Shown: piece by piece, positions 16,977-27,000 of the stretch | Numbering within the stretch: position 1 is the stretch's first letter | Layout of the letters: every line of letters begins with the position of its first letter | Assembly (NCBI RefSeq): GCF_003478445.1 | Contig: NZ_QUET01000030.1 | Location: forward strand, 1 to 36,937 | Direction: 5' to 3' | Length of the DNA stretch: 36,937 nt | Origin: Roseburia sp. AM59-24XD | Lineage (GTDB): Bacteria; Bacillota; Clostridia; Lachnospirales; Lachnospiraceae | The notes under the pieces: generated by a model | The model's input: the letters and a program-made list of their open reading frames with translations, nothing else | The model's database searches: none | What the model was told of the DNA's origin: nothing | Program-made: the position numbers and the translations under genes

Positions 16977-19708
16977 TTACAAGCTGTCAGAGGGATCCGC
17001 GTCCTCATCCTTCTGCGGCGTCATGAACTTACGAATGACCTCGACAATCCCGTCTTCATCGTTGGAGGCTGTCACATAATCAGCCGCCTCCTTGACTTCC
17101 TCCTGTGCGTTGCCCATTGCAACACCCTTGCCTGCGTAACGAAGCATCGGAAGATCATTGAAGCTGTCACCGACACAGATCACCTTGTCCTTACTGATAT
17201 CAAGGAACTTCATCAGCTTATCGACCGCAACGGCTTTGTCTACGAACTTCGGCAGGATCTCGACATAATACGGATCGGACCGGAATACATTGAGCCTGTC
17301 TCCGAACTTTTCACAAAGATGCTTCTCGACCTGCTTCATCTTCTCCGGCTCTCCGGAAAGCAGAAGCTTATTGACCGGGAAATCAATCGCACGCACAAGA
17401 TCATTGACCTCACGAATCGTGATGTCACACGCCTTTGCATCCGCCTCAATATAAGCATCTACACCATTACCGGCTAACAGCTCCTTCTCTTCATCGTGAT
17501 ATACGGTGATCCCAAGACCGAGTTCCTTCGCCGCCTCGTAAACCGGCTTGATCATGTCATGATCAAGGGTCTGGTTGTAAATGCACTCGCCGGTCTTACA
17601 GTTAATGACCGTCGTACCGTTGTATGCGATCACATAGCCTCCGAACTGCTCCAGGCGGATCTTCGCCGCTGTCCGGCGTATTCCGGAAATGGATCTGCCG
17701 GATGCGATCGCCACAGTCTTGCCACGCTGCTGTGCCTCGATGATGGCTTCGCGTGTTGCTTCGGAAACCTGCTTGTCCGTACCGACCAGTGTACCGTCCA
17801 CGTCAAGCACCAGTGCCTCGTACAGATCTCCCTCCGGATCGGTGATTCCCTTTACCTGACGGAAGATCTTCATGAACTCCTTGCCGGTGATCGTCTCATG
17901 CGCGATCAAAAACTCTGCCAGCTTGTCGAGTGCCTCTCTGTCGCCGCGAAGCAGCTCCTCTGCCTTTGCGTAACATTCCTTGAGAATCTTCATAACCTCC
18001 TGATCGATCTCCGCCTCTGTGGCATCACCGCAGTTAAGCACTGCCCTGCCGTCCAGATAACGGTTCTGGATGGACTCCAGACCGATCAGTCCAAACTTCT
18101 CTGACATACCGTACTGTGTCACCATTGCTCTTGCAAGCTTGGTCGCCTGCTCAATATCATTGGAGCTCCTGTCGTGATCGAATCGAACACAATCTGCTCT
18201 GCCGCACGACCGCCGAACAATGTCGTGATCCGTGTCAGGATCTCTTCCTTGCTCATCAGATACTTCTCTTCCTCAGGAACCTGCATGACATAGCCGAGGG
18301 AACCCATGGTTCTCGGTACGATCGTAATCTTCTGCACCGGCTCGGAATGCTTCATCAATGCAGTAACGAGTGCATGACCGGTCTCATGATAAGCAACGAT
18401 CTTCTTCTCTTCTTTACCGAGAATGCGGTCCTTTTTCTCCTTACCGGCGATCACGACCTCAACCGCCTCAAACAGATCCGCCTGGCAGACTGCCTTTCTT
18501 CCTGCCTTTACTGCCATGATCGCTGCCTCATTGATCATATTGGCAAGATCGGAACCAACGGCACCGCTTGTCGCAAGTGCGATCTCATCGAAATCAACAG
18601 AATCATCCATCAGCACATCCTTGGCATGAACCTTCAGGATATCCACACGACCTTTGAGATCCGGCTTCTCGACGATGACACGGCGGTCAAAACGTCCCGG
18701 ACGAAGAAGTGCTTTATCAAGCACCTCCGGACGGTTGGTTGCACCGAGGATCACAAGTCCCTTGGAGCTGTCAAAGCCATCCATCTCGGAGAGAAGCTGG
18801 TTCAATGTCTGCTCACGCTCATCATTGCCGCCGCCATATTGGCTGTCACGGCTCTTACCGATCGCATCGATCTCGTCAATAAAGATAATACACGGGGCCA
18901 TCGCCTGTGCCTGCTTGAACAGATCACGCACACGGGAAGCTCCCACACCGACAAACATCTCCACAAAATCCGATCCGGAAAGGGAGAAAAACGGCACACC
19001 CGCCTCGCCGGCAACTGCCTTGGCAAGCAGTGTCTTACCGGTTCCCGGAGGTCCTACGAGCAGTGCTCCCTTCGGGAGTCTGGCACCAATCTCCGTGTAC
19101 TTACCCGGATTATTGAGGAAGTCGACCATCTCTGTCAGAGAGTCCATCGCTTCCTCCTGACCGGCAACGTCCTTAAACGTCACACCGGTCTCCTTCTGTA
19201 CATACATCTTCGCCGTGCTCTTGCCAATCCCCATCATGCCACCGGAATTACGTGACATCAGGCGGAAGATCAGGAACAGTCCGCCCCAGAGCAGAAGCAC
19301 CGGGAACAGATAGGACATCAGCATATACAGCATGCTGGAGCTGTTGTCCGTGAGATCCTTCTTGAACTCAACGCCGGCGTTGCTTAAACGTTCCACAAGA
19401 CTGTAGTCCATGGAAATAATGCCGGTATAGTAAGTCACCTGATATACGCTGTTGCCGCTACTCTTCGGCGTGATCTTAAGCCGGTCGGCAGTCAGGGTAA
19501 CCGATTTAACCTGTCCATCATCCAACATCCGGATGAACTTATCATAGGTAATCTCCCGGTTCGTCATCTGCTGTACCTGACGATTCATCATGGAAAATAC
19601 AATGAATACTCCTATCGCCACTGCGAGACAGATAATGATCCCCCGGCGGTTTTGTTTCTTCTGGCGGTCATCATCCCCGCCGTTTGGTCGGTTTGTATTA
19701 TTCTCCAA
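16977..19708 (-). CDS. ftsH: FtsH protease fused to a Cof-type HAD phosphatase (frameshifted as given)
   Basis: With one base restored near 18164 (GGAGCT-CCAATG on the minus strand, giving [18 protein letters not shown]) this is one 910-residue frame. Residues 1-628 are a membrane ATP-dependent zinc protease: two transmembrane segments (about 22-42 and 108-132), Walker A GPPGTGKT, Walker [10 protein letters not shown], the second region of homology near RPGRFDRR, and the zinc site HETGH. After [10 protein letters not shown] it continues without a stop into a complete HAD-IIB hydrolase: LDVDGTLVG (motif I), ASGRS (II), and [11 protein letters not shown] (IV). The start is TTG, 8 bases after AGGAGG. 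An internal GGAGGG (17830-17835) lies just before a CTG (17823-17825) at the usual HAD start position, so a separate HAD product is possible. The fusion would be rare; another hidden indel could fake it. Confidence 0.85.
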
Positions 19709-19741
19709 TTTCGTTTCCTCCTAATTAACCTCATAATCATC

Positions 19742-19770
19742 ATTATAAATGTAGTGTTCCCATAAATCAA
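19742..19770 (-). promoter_or_regulatory. ftsH promoter
   Basis: On the minus strand TTGATT (19765-19770), a 17-base spacer and a perfect TATAAT (19742-19747), about 34 bp before the TTG start of ftsH. Confidence 0.7.
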
Positions 19771-19824
19771 TATATCAACCTGTGAAGAAAATCTGATAAA
19801 TCTGAAAATTCTGTAAAAAAAGAA

Positions 19825-19854
19825 TTGAAACATGGCTATGTTTTGGAGTATACT
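19825..19854 (+). promoter_or_regulatory. pyrG promoter
   Basis: TTGAAA (19825-19830), an 18-base spacer and TATACT (19849-19854), 60 bp before the pyrG start. The leader is short and holds no terminator hairpin, so the CTP-sensing attenuation known for Bacillus pyrG is not evident. Confidence 0.7.
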
Positions 19855-19914
19855 AGTAAATAGTTTTTATTTTTCTGATACTAATCAATGCACACTACAA
19901 ATGGAGGAAAAATC

Positions 19915-21526
19915 ATGGCAGTCAAATATGTCTTTGTTACAGGCGGTGTTGTATCCGGTCTTGGAAAGGGTATTACAGCAGCTTCACTGGGACGTCTTTT
20001 GAAAATGCGCGGATACAGCGTGACAATGCAAAAGTTTGATCCCTATATCAATATCGATCCGGGAACCATGAACCCGGTACAGCACGGCGAAGTTTTCGTT
20101 ACCGACGACGGTGCTGAGACAGACCTTGATCTGGGACACTATGAGCGTTTTATCGATGAGAGCCTGACGAAGCAGTCCAATGTTACAACCGGAAAGGTTT
20201 ACTGGTCTGTTCTGAATAAGGAGCGCCGCGGCGATTATGGCGGTGGCACGGTTCAGGTCATCCCACACATCACAAATGAGATCAAGAGCCGTTTCTATCG
20301 CAATGACGGCTGTCCTGATACACAGATTGCGATCATTGAGGTCGGCGGTACTGCAGGCGATATCGAGAGCCAGCCTTTCCTCGAGTCGATCCGTCAGTTC
20401 CAGCACGATATGGGTCATGAGAATGTGGCTCTGGTTCATGTAACTCTGATTCCTTATCTGCATGCTTCCGGCGAGATGAAGACGAAGCGACGCAGGCAAG
20501 CGTTAAGGAACTGCAGGGCATGGGTATCCAGCCGGATGTTATTGTATGCCGTACCGAGCATCCTCTGGAGCCGGGCTTAAAGGATAAGATCGCACTCTTC
20601 TGTAATGTACCTGCATCCCACGTTCTCCAGAATCTGGATGTGGAGACACTTTACGAAGCACCTCTTGCCATGGAGAAGGAGCACCTCGCTGATGTAATCT
20701 GCGAGTGTCTGCAGCTTGACTGTCCGGAGCCGGATATCACCGAATGGGAGAACATGGTCAATACGATCAAGAATCTCGAGAAAGACGTAACGGTCGCTCT
20801 GGTTGGTAAGTATACTTCCCTTCATGATGCATATATCAGTGTTGTCGAGTCCTTAAAACACGGCGGTCTCGCACACAAGAGCAATGTTAATATCAAGTGG
20901 ATCCCTTCCGAGGATCTGAACGAGGGCAATGTAGACGAACTTCTCAGCGATGTCAGCGGCGTATTGGTACCGGGCGGTTTCGGTGACCGCGGCATCGACG
21001 GTAAGATCATTGCAATCAAGTATGCGCGTGAGCATAAGATCCCATTTCTCGGTCTTTGTCTCGGCATGCAGCTTGCGATCGTTGAGTTTGCCAGAAATGT
21101 AGTCGGCTTCAACGATGCACACAGTATTGAGCTGGATCCGCAGACCACACATCCGGTTATCCATCTGATGCCGGAGCAGGATGGCATCGAGGATATCGGC
21201 GGTACACTCCGTCTCGGCTCTTACCCATGTGTTCTGGACAAGTCCTCCAAGGCTTATGAGCTGTACGGCGAGGATATGATCCATGAAAGACACAGACATC
21301 GTTACGAGGTCAACAACTACTATCGTGAGGATCTGTTAAAGGCAGGTATGACCTTCTCCGGTCTGTCACCGGACGGACGTATCGTGGAGATGATGGAATT
21401 AAAGGATCATCCTTGGTTCATGCTACGCAGGCACATCCTGAGTTTAAGTCCAGACCGAACAGACCGCATCCACTGTTCAAGGGATTTGTCGGTGCCGCTC
21501 TGGAATACCAGGACACACATAAATAA
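19915..21526 (+). CDS. pyrG: CTP synthase (two frameshifts as given)
   Basis: CTP synthase turns UTP, ATP and glutamine into CTP. The start is the ATG 7 bases after GGAGG; another ATG 27 bases upstream in frame lacks one. The amidoligase domain is normal: [21 protein letters not shown], then [14 protein letters not shown] and [15 protein letters not shown]. One C is missing near 20488 (AAG-CGACG for AAGCCGACG). The second stretch carries the rest of the synthetase domain and the glutaminase domain with GLCLGMQ (nucleophile Cys). One base is missing again near 21421 (TTCAT-GCT); restored, it reads IATQAHPEF with the catalytic His and Glu and ends at the TAA 21524-21526. Corrected length is 537 residues, normal for the family. 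Both breaks look like sequence errors in an essential gene. Confidence 0.96.
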
Positions 21527-21555
21527 TCAAACGAACAATCAGCTTGTGAACAAAA

Positions 21556-21577
21556 GGGCAAAACCAGCGTTTTGCCC
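21556..21577. terminator. Hairpin 1 downstream of pyrG
   Basis: GGGCAAAAC (21556-21564) and GTTTTGCCC (21569-21577) form a perfect stem with a 4-base loop, 30 bp after the corrected pyrG stop. No long T-run follows. A second small hairpin (AGAATTGC/GCAATTCT, 21582-21600) comes right after it. Confidence 0.6.
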
Positions 21578-21642
21578 TCCAAGAATTGCTTCGCAATTCT
21601 CGTTGGCATTTCACCACGTTACGAGCATTTTCCTATACCAGA

Positions 21643-21687
21643 ACAAACCGGCAAATCCGCTCCGAAAGAGTGGATTTGCCGGTTTGT
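21643..21687. terminator. Hairpin 2 between pyrG and the AI-2E gene
   Basis: A perfect 16-bp stem: ACAAACCGGCAAATCC (21643-21658) with 21672-21687, loop 13 bases. The T-run is weak on both strands. Confidence 0.6.
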
Positions 21688-21710
21688 TATATGAAAGCTT
21701 CGGTATACAA

Positions 21711-21752
21711 AAAGCATTGCACTCCGTGACTAACAAAGTGCAATGCTTTTTT
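21711..21752. terminator. Bidirectional Rho-independent terminator
   Basis: AAAGCATTGCACT (21711-21723) pairs perfectly with AGTGCAATGCTTT (21737-21749), followed by T's on both strands (CTTTTTT on plus, CTTTTTG on minus). It serves the convergent pyrG and AI-2E transporter genes. Confidence 0.9.
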
Positions 21753-21796
21753 ACATAAACAGACGATCATAATGTGGCAAAAATTGAGGTTGTTTA

Positions 21797-22933
21797 CTAA
21801 TATTTACGATATTCGTTAATGTCCCGCACCAGTATCCTGATCCCACGGATATAGCTGTCAAACATTCCCTCACGGTAACATTCTACGAGGACCATCCCTG
21901 CAGGAATGCCGACAATGAGTCCGAGCATGCCACCCAGCCGGTAACCGATCAGCATGAAGACGAGTGTCTCAAACGGACTGACACCGATATTGTCTCCTAT
22001 AAGCTTCGGTTCCAGAAGCTGACGCACGATAAGCACAATGATATACAGCACAAACAATACCGCAGCATAGCTATACGAGCCGGTCACCAGACGATAGACT
22101 GCCCACGGCACCAGCACGGTCCCCGCTCCAAAGAACGGCAGGAAATCCACGATAGCGATCACCGCTGCCAGGAGACCGCTGTAGCTGATCCCCATGAATG
22201 CGAACGGAATCACCGTGATAAAGAAGATCACGATCATAATCTGAAAATGTGCCTTAAAATAGCCACCGATCGCACGGACAAATATTTTCTTGATCTTACC
22301 CCACAGATTTTTAATGCCAACCGGCGTATTCTTCTCGAGAATTTCCGAAAAACGATCCTTCTCAACCGTCATAAAGTAGGACGCAAGGATCGTTAAGATC
22401 GTATAAACCAGAAAGTCCATCAATGAACTTGCCAGCGAGCCGACCTTAGACAAAGATCCGGAATTGACCATCTTCAACAGACCGTCAATTGCCTTCTGAA
22501 TGTAACTGTCCAGCACATTCTCCCGCTGATCAAAAGCAAGCTTAAAGTCAGCCGGAATGATATTCCATTTGTGATGAAGAGTCTGGAACAGCTGCTGCAG
22601 ATTCTGCGTCACAGAGTCATAAACACCCGGAAGCTCTGTTACCCAGGAGCTGAACTGGCTTGCCACAAGCACCACCAGACCATAGAATGCCGCACAGATC
22701 GCCGCAAGAACCAGTATGATCACAAGTGCTGTACCATGCTTACGCATCAGTTTGATTCTTTTCTCCAGAAAACGAATGATAGGATTGGCGATCATTGCTA
22801 CGATCCACGCCACAATAAGCGGCATGAGCAGCCGTATCAGCGGCGGCACAACAAAGACCAGAAGCAGTATCCCTGCCAGTGCTATCCCAAGATTAACAAG
22901 GATCCGACGATGCAAATCCTTCTGTTCCTCCAT
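21797..22933 (-). CDS. AI-2E family transporter
   Basis: A membrane protein of about 378 residues of the AI-2E/TqsA/YhhT family (PF01594). About eight transmembrane segments are visible, with two at the N-terminus (LVNLGIALAGILLLVFVVPPL is one), a long soluble loop at about 110-190, then the conserved end (FLPFFGAGTVLVPWAVYRL, then GDNIGVSPFETLVFMLIGYRLGG). The ATG at 22933 lies 9 bases after GGGGG; the frame also allows ATG at 22939 or TTG at 22942. It follows popT by about 20 bp, so both are one operon. Family members export small molecules or sodium/protons, and most have no known substrate. Despite the name, AI-2 transport should not be assumed. Confidence 0.9.
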   Translation of the reverse strand: MEEQKDLHRRILVNLGIALAGILLLVFVVPPLIRLLMPLIVAWIVAMIANPIIRFLEKRIKLMRKHGTALVIILVLAAICAAFYGLVVLVASQFSSWVTELPGVYDSVTQNLQQLFQTLHHKWNIIPADFKLAFDQRENVLDSYIQKAIDGLLKMVNSGSLSKVGSLASSLMDFLVYTILTILASYFMTVEKDRFSEILEKNTPVGIKNLWGKIKKIFVRAIGGYFKAHFQIMIVIFFITVIPFAFMGISYSGLLAAVIAIVDFLPFFGAGTVLVPWAVYRLVTGSYSYAAVLFVLYIIVLIVRQLLEPKLIGDNIGVSPFETLVFMLIGYRLGGMLGLIVGIPAGMVLVECYREGMFDSYIRGIRILVRDINEYRKY

Positions 22934-22954
22934 ACACATCAACCCCCATTTCTG

Positions 22955-23803
22955 TTATTTGCCGAGGCAGAGCGCGATCACAACGCCAACCACAAATGTG
23001 ACTGCTCCCGTGAGTACTGTCACAACAGACATTCCGGCAAGCGGAGCACTCATCAGGATCACCACCGGTGATGCGACAACAAGACCCATAATACCACAGT
23101 AGGTCAATGCCTCATACTTATCCATCAGCATCTCGATCAGCTTTGCCACTGCAAAGATACCGACAACCACACCGATTCCAAACGGAATCAGAATCATACA
23201 AATGTGTATAATCTTTGGTGCATCAAATGCGACCAACGCTGTAATAAAGTCCTTTACGCTGCCGATCACCGGATAATAATACCCCATCGTCATAAGCATC
23301 ATGGAACCGCTCACTCCCGGAATGACCATCGTAGCCGCAGCCACGATACCGACAAGCACCAGCTTAAACAGAGAAATCGGTGTCACTGTCAGTGCAACGT
23401 CTGATCCTTGTCCGCCGAATATCTGTAACAGAATGATCGAACCGAAAAAGATCAGAAATACAACAGCGTGTGACAGATTAAATCTGACTCCCTTGAGATG
23501 TCCGGTAAGGATCGGTACACCGCCAAGGATCAGACCGATAAATAACATGCATGTCTGAAACGGAATATGCTCAAACATTGCCACAATGGCGAATGCCAGT
23601 CCGACAATTCCGATCGCCATACCGATAAAATACGGAAGCAGTGTCTTGATGCTCTTGACCGGCTGTTTAAATAAGTGCGTCACACTGTAGATGAGCTTGT
23701 CATAAATGCCCATGGAAACCATCATTGTGCCTCCACTGACTCCCGGGATCGCATTGGCGATACCAATGACAACACCTCTCAGTATGTCTTTGAATAGATT
23801 CAT
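22955..23803 (-). CDS. popT: DUF368 protein, PopT-type undecaprenyl phosphate translocase
   Basis: A 282-residue integral membrane protein of the DUF368 family, shown in other bacteria (PopT) to flip undecaprenyl phosphate back to the cytoplasmic side so that cell-wall and polysaccharide synthesis can go on. The duplicated signature is plain: AIPGVSGGTMMVSMGIYDK (about 18-36) and VIPGVSGSMMLMTMGYYY (about 161-178), two half-repeats of the fold. About eight membrane segments are seen. GGAGG lies 8 bases before the ATG. It is the first gene of the unit with the AI-2E family gene. Family assignment is firm; function by homology. Confidence 0.9.
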   Translation of the reverse strand: MNLFKDILRGVVIGIANAIPGVSGGTMMVSMGIYDKLIYSVTHLFKQPVKSIKTLLPYFIGMAIGIVGLAFAIVAMFEHIPFQTCMLFIGLILGGVPILTGHLKGVRFNLSHAVVFLIFFGSIILLQIFGGQGSDVALTVTPISLFKLVLVGIVAAATMVIPGVSGSMMLMTMGYYYPVIGSVKDFITALVAFDAPKIIHICMILIPFGIGVVVGIFAVAKLIEMLMDKYEALTYCGIMGLVVASPVVILMSAPLAGMSVVTVLTGAVTFVVGVVIALCLGK

Positions 23804-23960
23804 TACCTTTTCCTCCTGATATCATTTTCACTTTGAAACTTTTCTTTGAAGCGTCCACGCTACATTGCATTGTATGAACGGTCTGCTAAATATACCCATG
23901 ATAGCACATAATTATTTTTCTTACAATTCTTTTCCCCCGTTTCATAAAATGTTAAGAATT

Positions 23961-23993
23961 GCAAAAAGAGGACTGCCTTTCGGCAATCCTCTT
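23961..23993 (-). terminator. Terminator of the GH5 gene
   Basis: On the minus strand AAGAGGATTGCC (23982-23993) pairs with GGCAGTCCTCTT (23966-23977) around a GAAA loop, followed by TTT. It lies about 40 bp after the stop at 24034. Confidence 0.85.
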
Positions 23994-24033
23994 CTGTAAT
24001 TTTGCTTGAATCCTTTGGAATCTTAGCGAAGAA

Positions 24034-27000
24034 TTATTTTACTTTGACCGTAACCTTTGCTGACTTTGTACCGATCTTAACGGTAAGCTTGGTGCTTCCT
24101 TTCTTCTTACCCTTGACCGTTACGGTTGCAACACCCTTCTTTACAGAAGTCTTCTTGGTTACTACGGATGCAATCTTTGCATTCTTTACGGTTACTTTCA
24201 GCTTATCGGTTGTAGCAAGCTTTTTGTTGGCTGCAGTCACGGTAAACTTGACTGTTGCAGTCTTTCCCTTCTTTACTGTAACTGTTTTTTTCTTTGCCTT
24301 AACGCTCTTGCATGCATTCTTCACAACCGGCGCCTTAGTCGGAGCCGGTGTTACAGTACCGTTTCCGTTTGGTGCCTGTGACGGTGCTGCATTTGGTACT
24401 GCACTCGGTACTGCTGTCGGAACCGCGCTCGGTACTGCTGTCGGCACATCTGACGGTGCAGGTGTATCGGATGGTGCAGGTGCATCACTTGGCTTTGCAC
24501 TAGGAGCAACGCTTGGCTCCGGCGATTCCGTTGGAGCCGGCTCCTCCTTCTCTGCCACATGAACATTAAATGTCTTAGAAAGACCATTGCTTGTGTATGC
24601 AGTAACAGTTGCATCGCCGATTCCAACTGCCTTAAGGCTTGCCGTTGCGATACCGTCAACCGGTGAAACTGCAGTGTTGTCAACATCTACAACGGAGTCA
24701 TCGCTTGATACGAAGGTTACCTTAGAGGTGGTCTCAACAGGTGCCACATTTACGGAAAGCTCCTTGTCCTCGCCACCAAGGATCATACTGACATCGTCCT
24801 GATCACCGGTGATCTCAGTTGCATCAACATCCTTGCTTCCGGTGTCACGGAACTTCACATTTGTTAATGTAAAGGTAATGCTGATCTTCGTTGGGTTTGG
24901 AACAGTAAAGCTTGCAGCATGGAGTGACTTATCCTGTGTTGCCTCTTCAATATCAGATCCTGTCCATCCGTTGATCGGAGAACCTGTATCGAACTTGGTT
25001 CCATTCATTGCAGTCTTACCATTGGTATCGCTGCCGTTCTGTGTAATTGTCATTTCCTGATCATTGACAAGGATCTTCTCCCATTTGATCATGATCTTGT
25101 TTGGCTTTGGATTCTCAACATTGGACTTTGCAATATTTCCAACAGTCACATCATAGTCCTGCAAATAGATTGCTGTTACCTGGTTGATATCCTTGATGCC
25201 TGCATTCTTTCCTGCATCGGAAAGATCCTTTTCCAGATCAAAGCTTGCTGTGTAGGTTCCATCGCCATTTACCACGACCGGTGAACCATGCTCGATGGAA
25301 TTGTAATTGCCGCCTGTTCCTGCACTGTTGTAGTAAACATTTACGGCAACATTTAACTTGGTTGGGTCAACAAGTGGCTGAACCTCTACGGGAACTGTCT
25401 TAGTCACACCGTTGGAGGCAGTGATGATCACATATGTCTTACCGATTGCCTTTGGTGAGATTACGCCGTAATCATTTACGATTGCTACTTTCTCATCGGA
25501 AGACCGGAAGGTAAGTGTCTCTGTTGCTGTCTCCGGGACGAGGGAGGTCTTGATCGTCTCGCTCTGTCCAAGCTTTACAATATATGAATCAGCATCTGTG
25601 GTAATCTCTGTTGCTGAGTCATCTGTCTTCGGTGTACGCTTTACTGTTACCTCGATATCCTCTGAAACGGAGCCGCTCAGGGAAGCTACATGGATTGTGG
25701 TTGTACCGATATTCTTTGCATGAACCATGCCGTTGAATACCGTTGCAACGTTATCATCGTCTGTGCTCCATACAACAACATCGTTGGTATCCTCCGGTGC
25801 TGCTACTGCACTGATCGTCTCTCTTTCACCCATTGTGAGTTCAAGGGATGTCTTACTCGGAGTCAGCTCTGTGATCTCCTTTACTTCAGGGTCTTTAACA
25901 ATATCTTTGTAATCACCCTTCTTATTGGCTGCGGATGCTTCCAGAAGAGTTCCTCTTGCCATCGCATCTGTGATCGTCTTGTAGATCGGCTTTGCTTCGT
26001 CACGATTCCAGAAGGAGAAAATTCCTTCCTTGGTTAACGGATCATCGTCCTGACCGTAGCCCTGATCCCATACGCACGGAACCATGCCATTAACCTGACA
26101 TGCTCTGTTGATGATTTCAGAATAGTAAGCTCTCTCAACATCATTGTAGCCTGTCTTAGAACCGGCAAGCTTTTTATTTCTGGTTCCGTACTCACCTAAA
26201 TACATTGGATAATCAGAACCAAACTTCTTGTACATATCCTGAAGATTCTTTACCATCTCGGTTGCCTCTGCATAAGTCCAGGATACGTTGGTTGACTTGG
26301 AATATCTGTGTGCTGCAAACATCAGACGTGGATTGTCTGTATTGTAATAATCCGTTGGCATTACAAACTCAGAGCTTGTACCTGTTGATGCATAGTGATC
26401 AACGGCTGCCAGCCAGCGCTTTGTATTGTTAGAGCCGGTAGAACGAACGGCATTCACAAATAACTGGTTGAAGTTCATGATGATTGGACGATCATAGTTT
26501 ACCGCATCAGCAGAGTTCTTCATGCTCTCATCGTAATCGAGACAGGATACCTCATTCATAGACTCGAAGATCAGATGCTCATCGTAATCCTTGAAGCGGT
26601 TTGCGATGGTCTTCCATACTAACTCGAACTTCTTCTCAATGGAATCGATATCATCGGCACCGACATTGAGCCAGCCGCCGTCCTTTGCTACATCATCGTG
26701 GTGCGTATTGATGATAACATACATATCCTGAGATACGCAGTAGTCAACGATCTCCTGTACACGGCTCATCCATACTTCCTTAATGGAGCCGTCCTCGTTG
26801 ATCATGTTACCCCAGGTCACCGGGATACGAACTGTATTATATCCGGCATCATGAAGTGCCTTCATATACTTCTTGGTAGTTACCTGTCCCTGCCATGCTG
26901 TCTCACTTGGTGTGAAGCCTGAGTGACCATCCATGGTATTTCCAAGGTTAGTGCCAACGCCCATCTCAGCGATCACCTGATCCTTGTCCAGCACACGGAA

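Noticed and set aside
19888..19914. Upstream ATG of pyrG
   Set aside because: The ATG at 19915 has the correct ribosome site and the family start [11 protein letters not shown].
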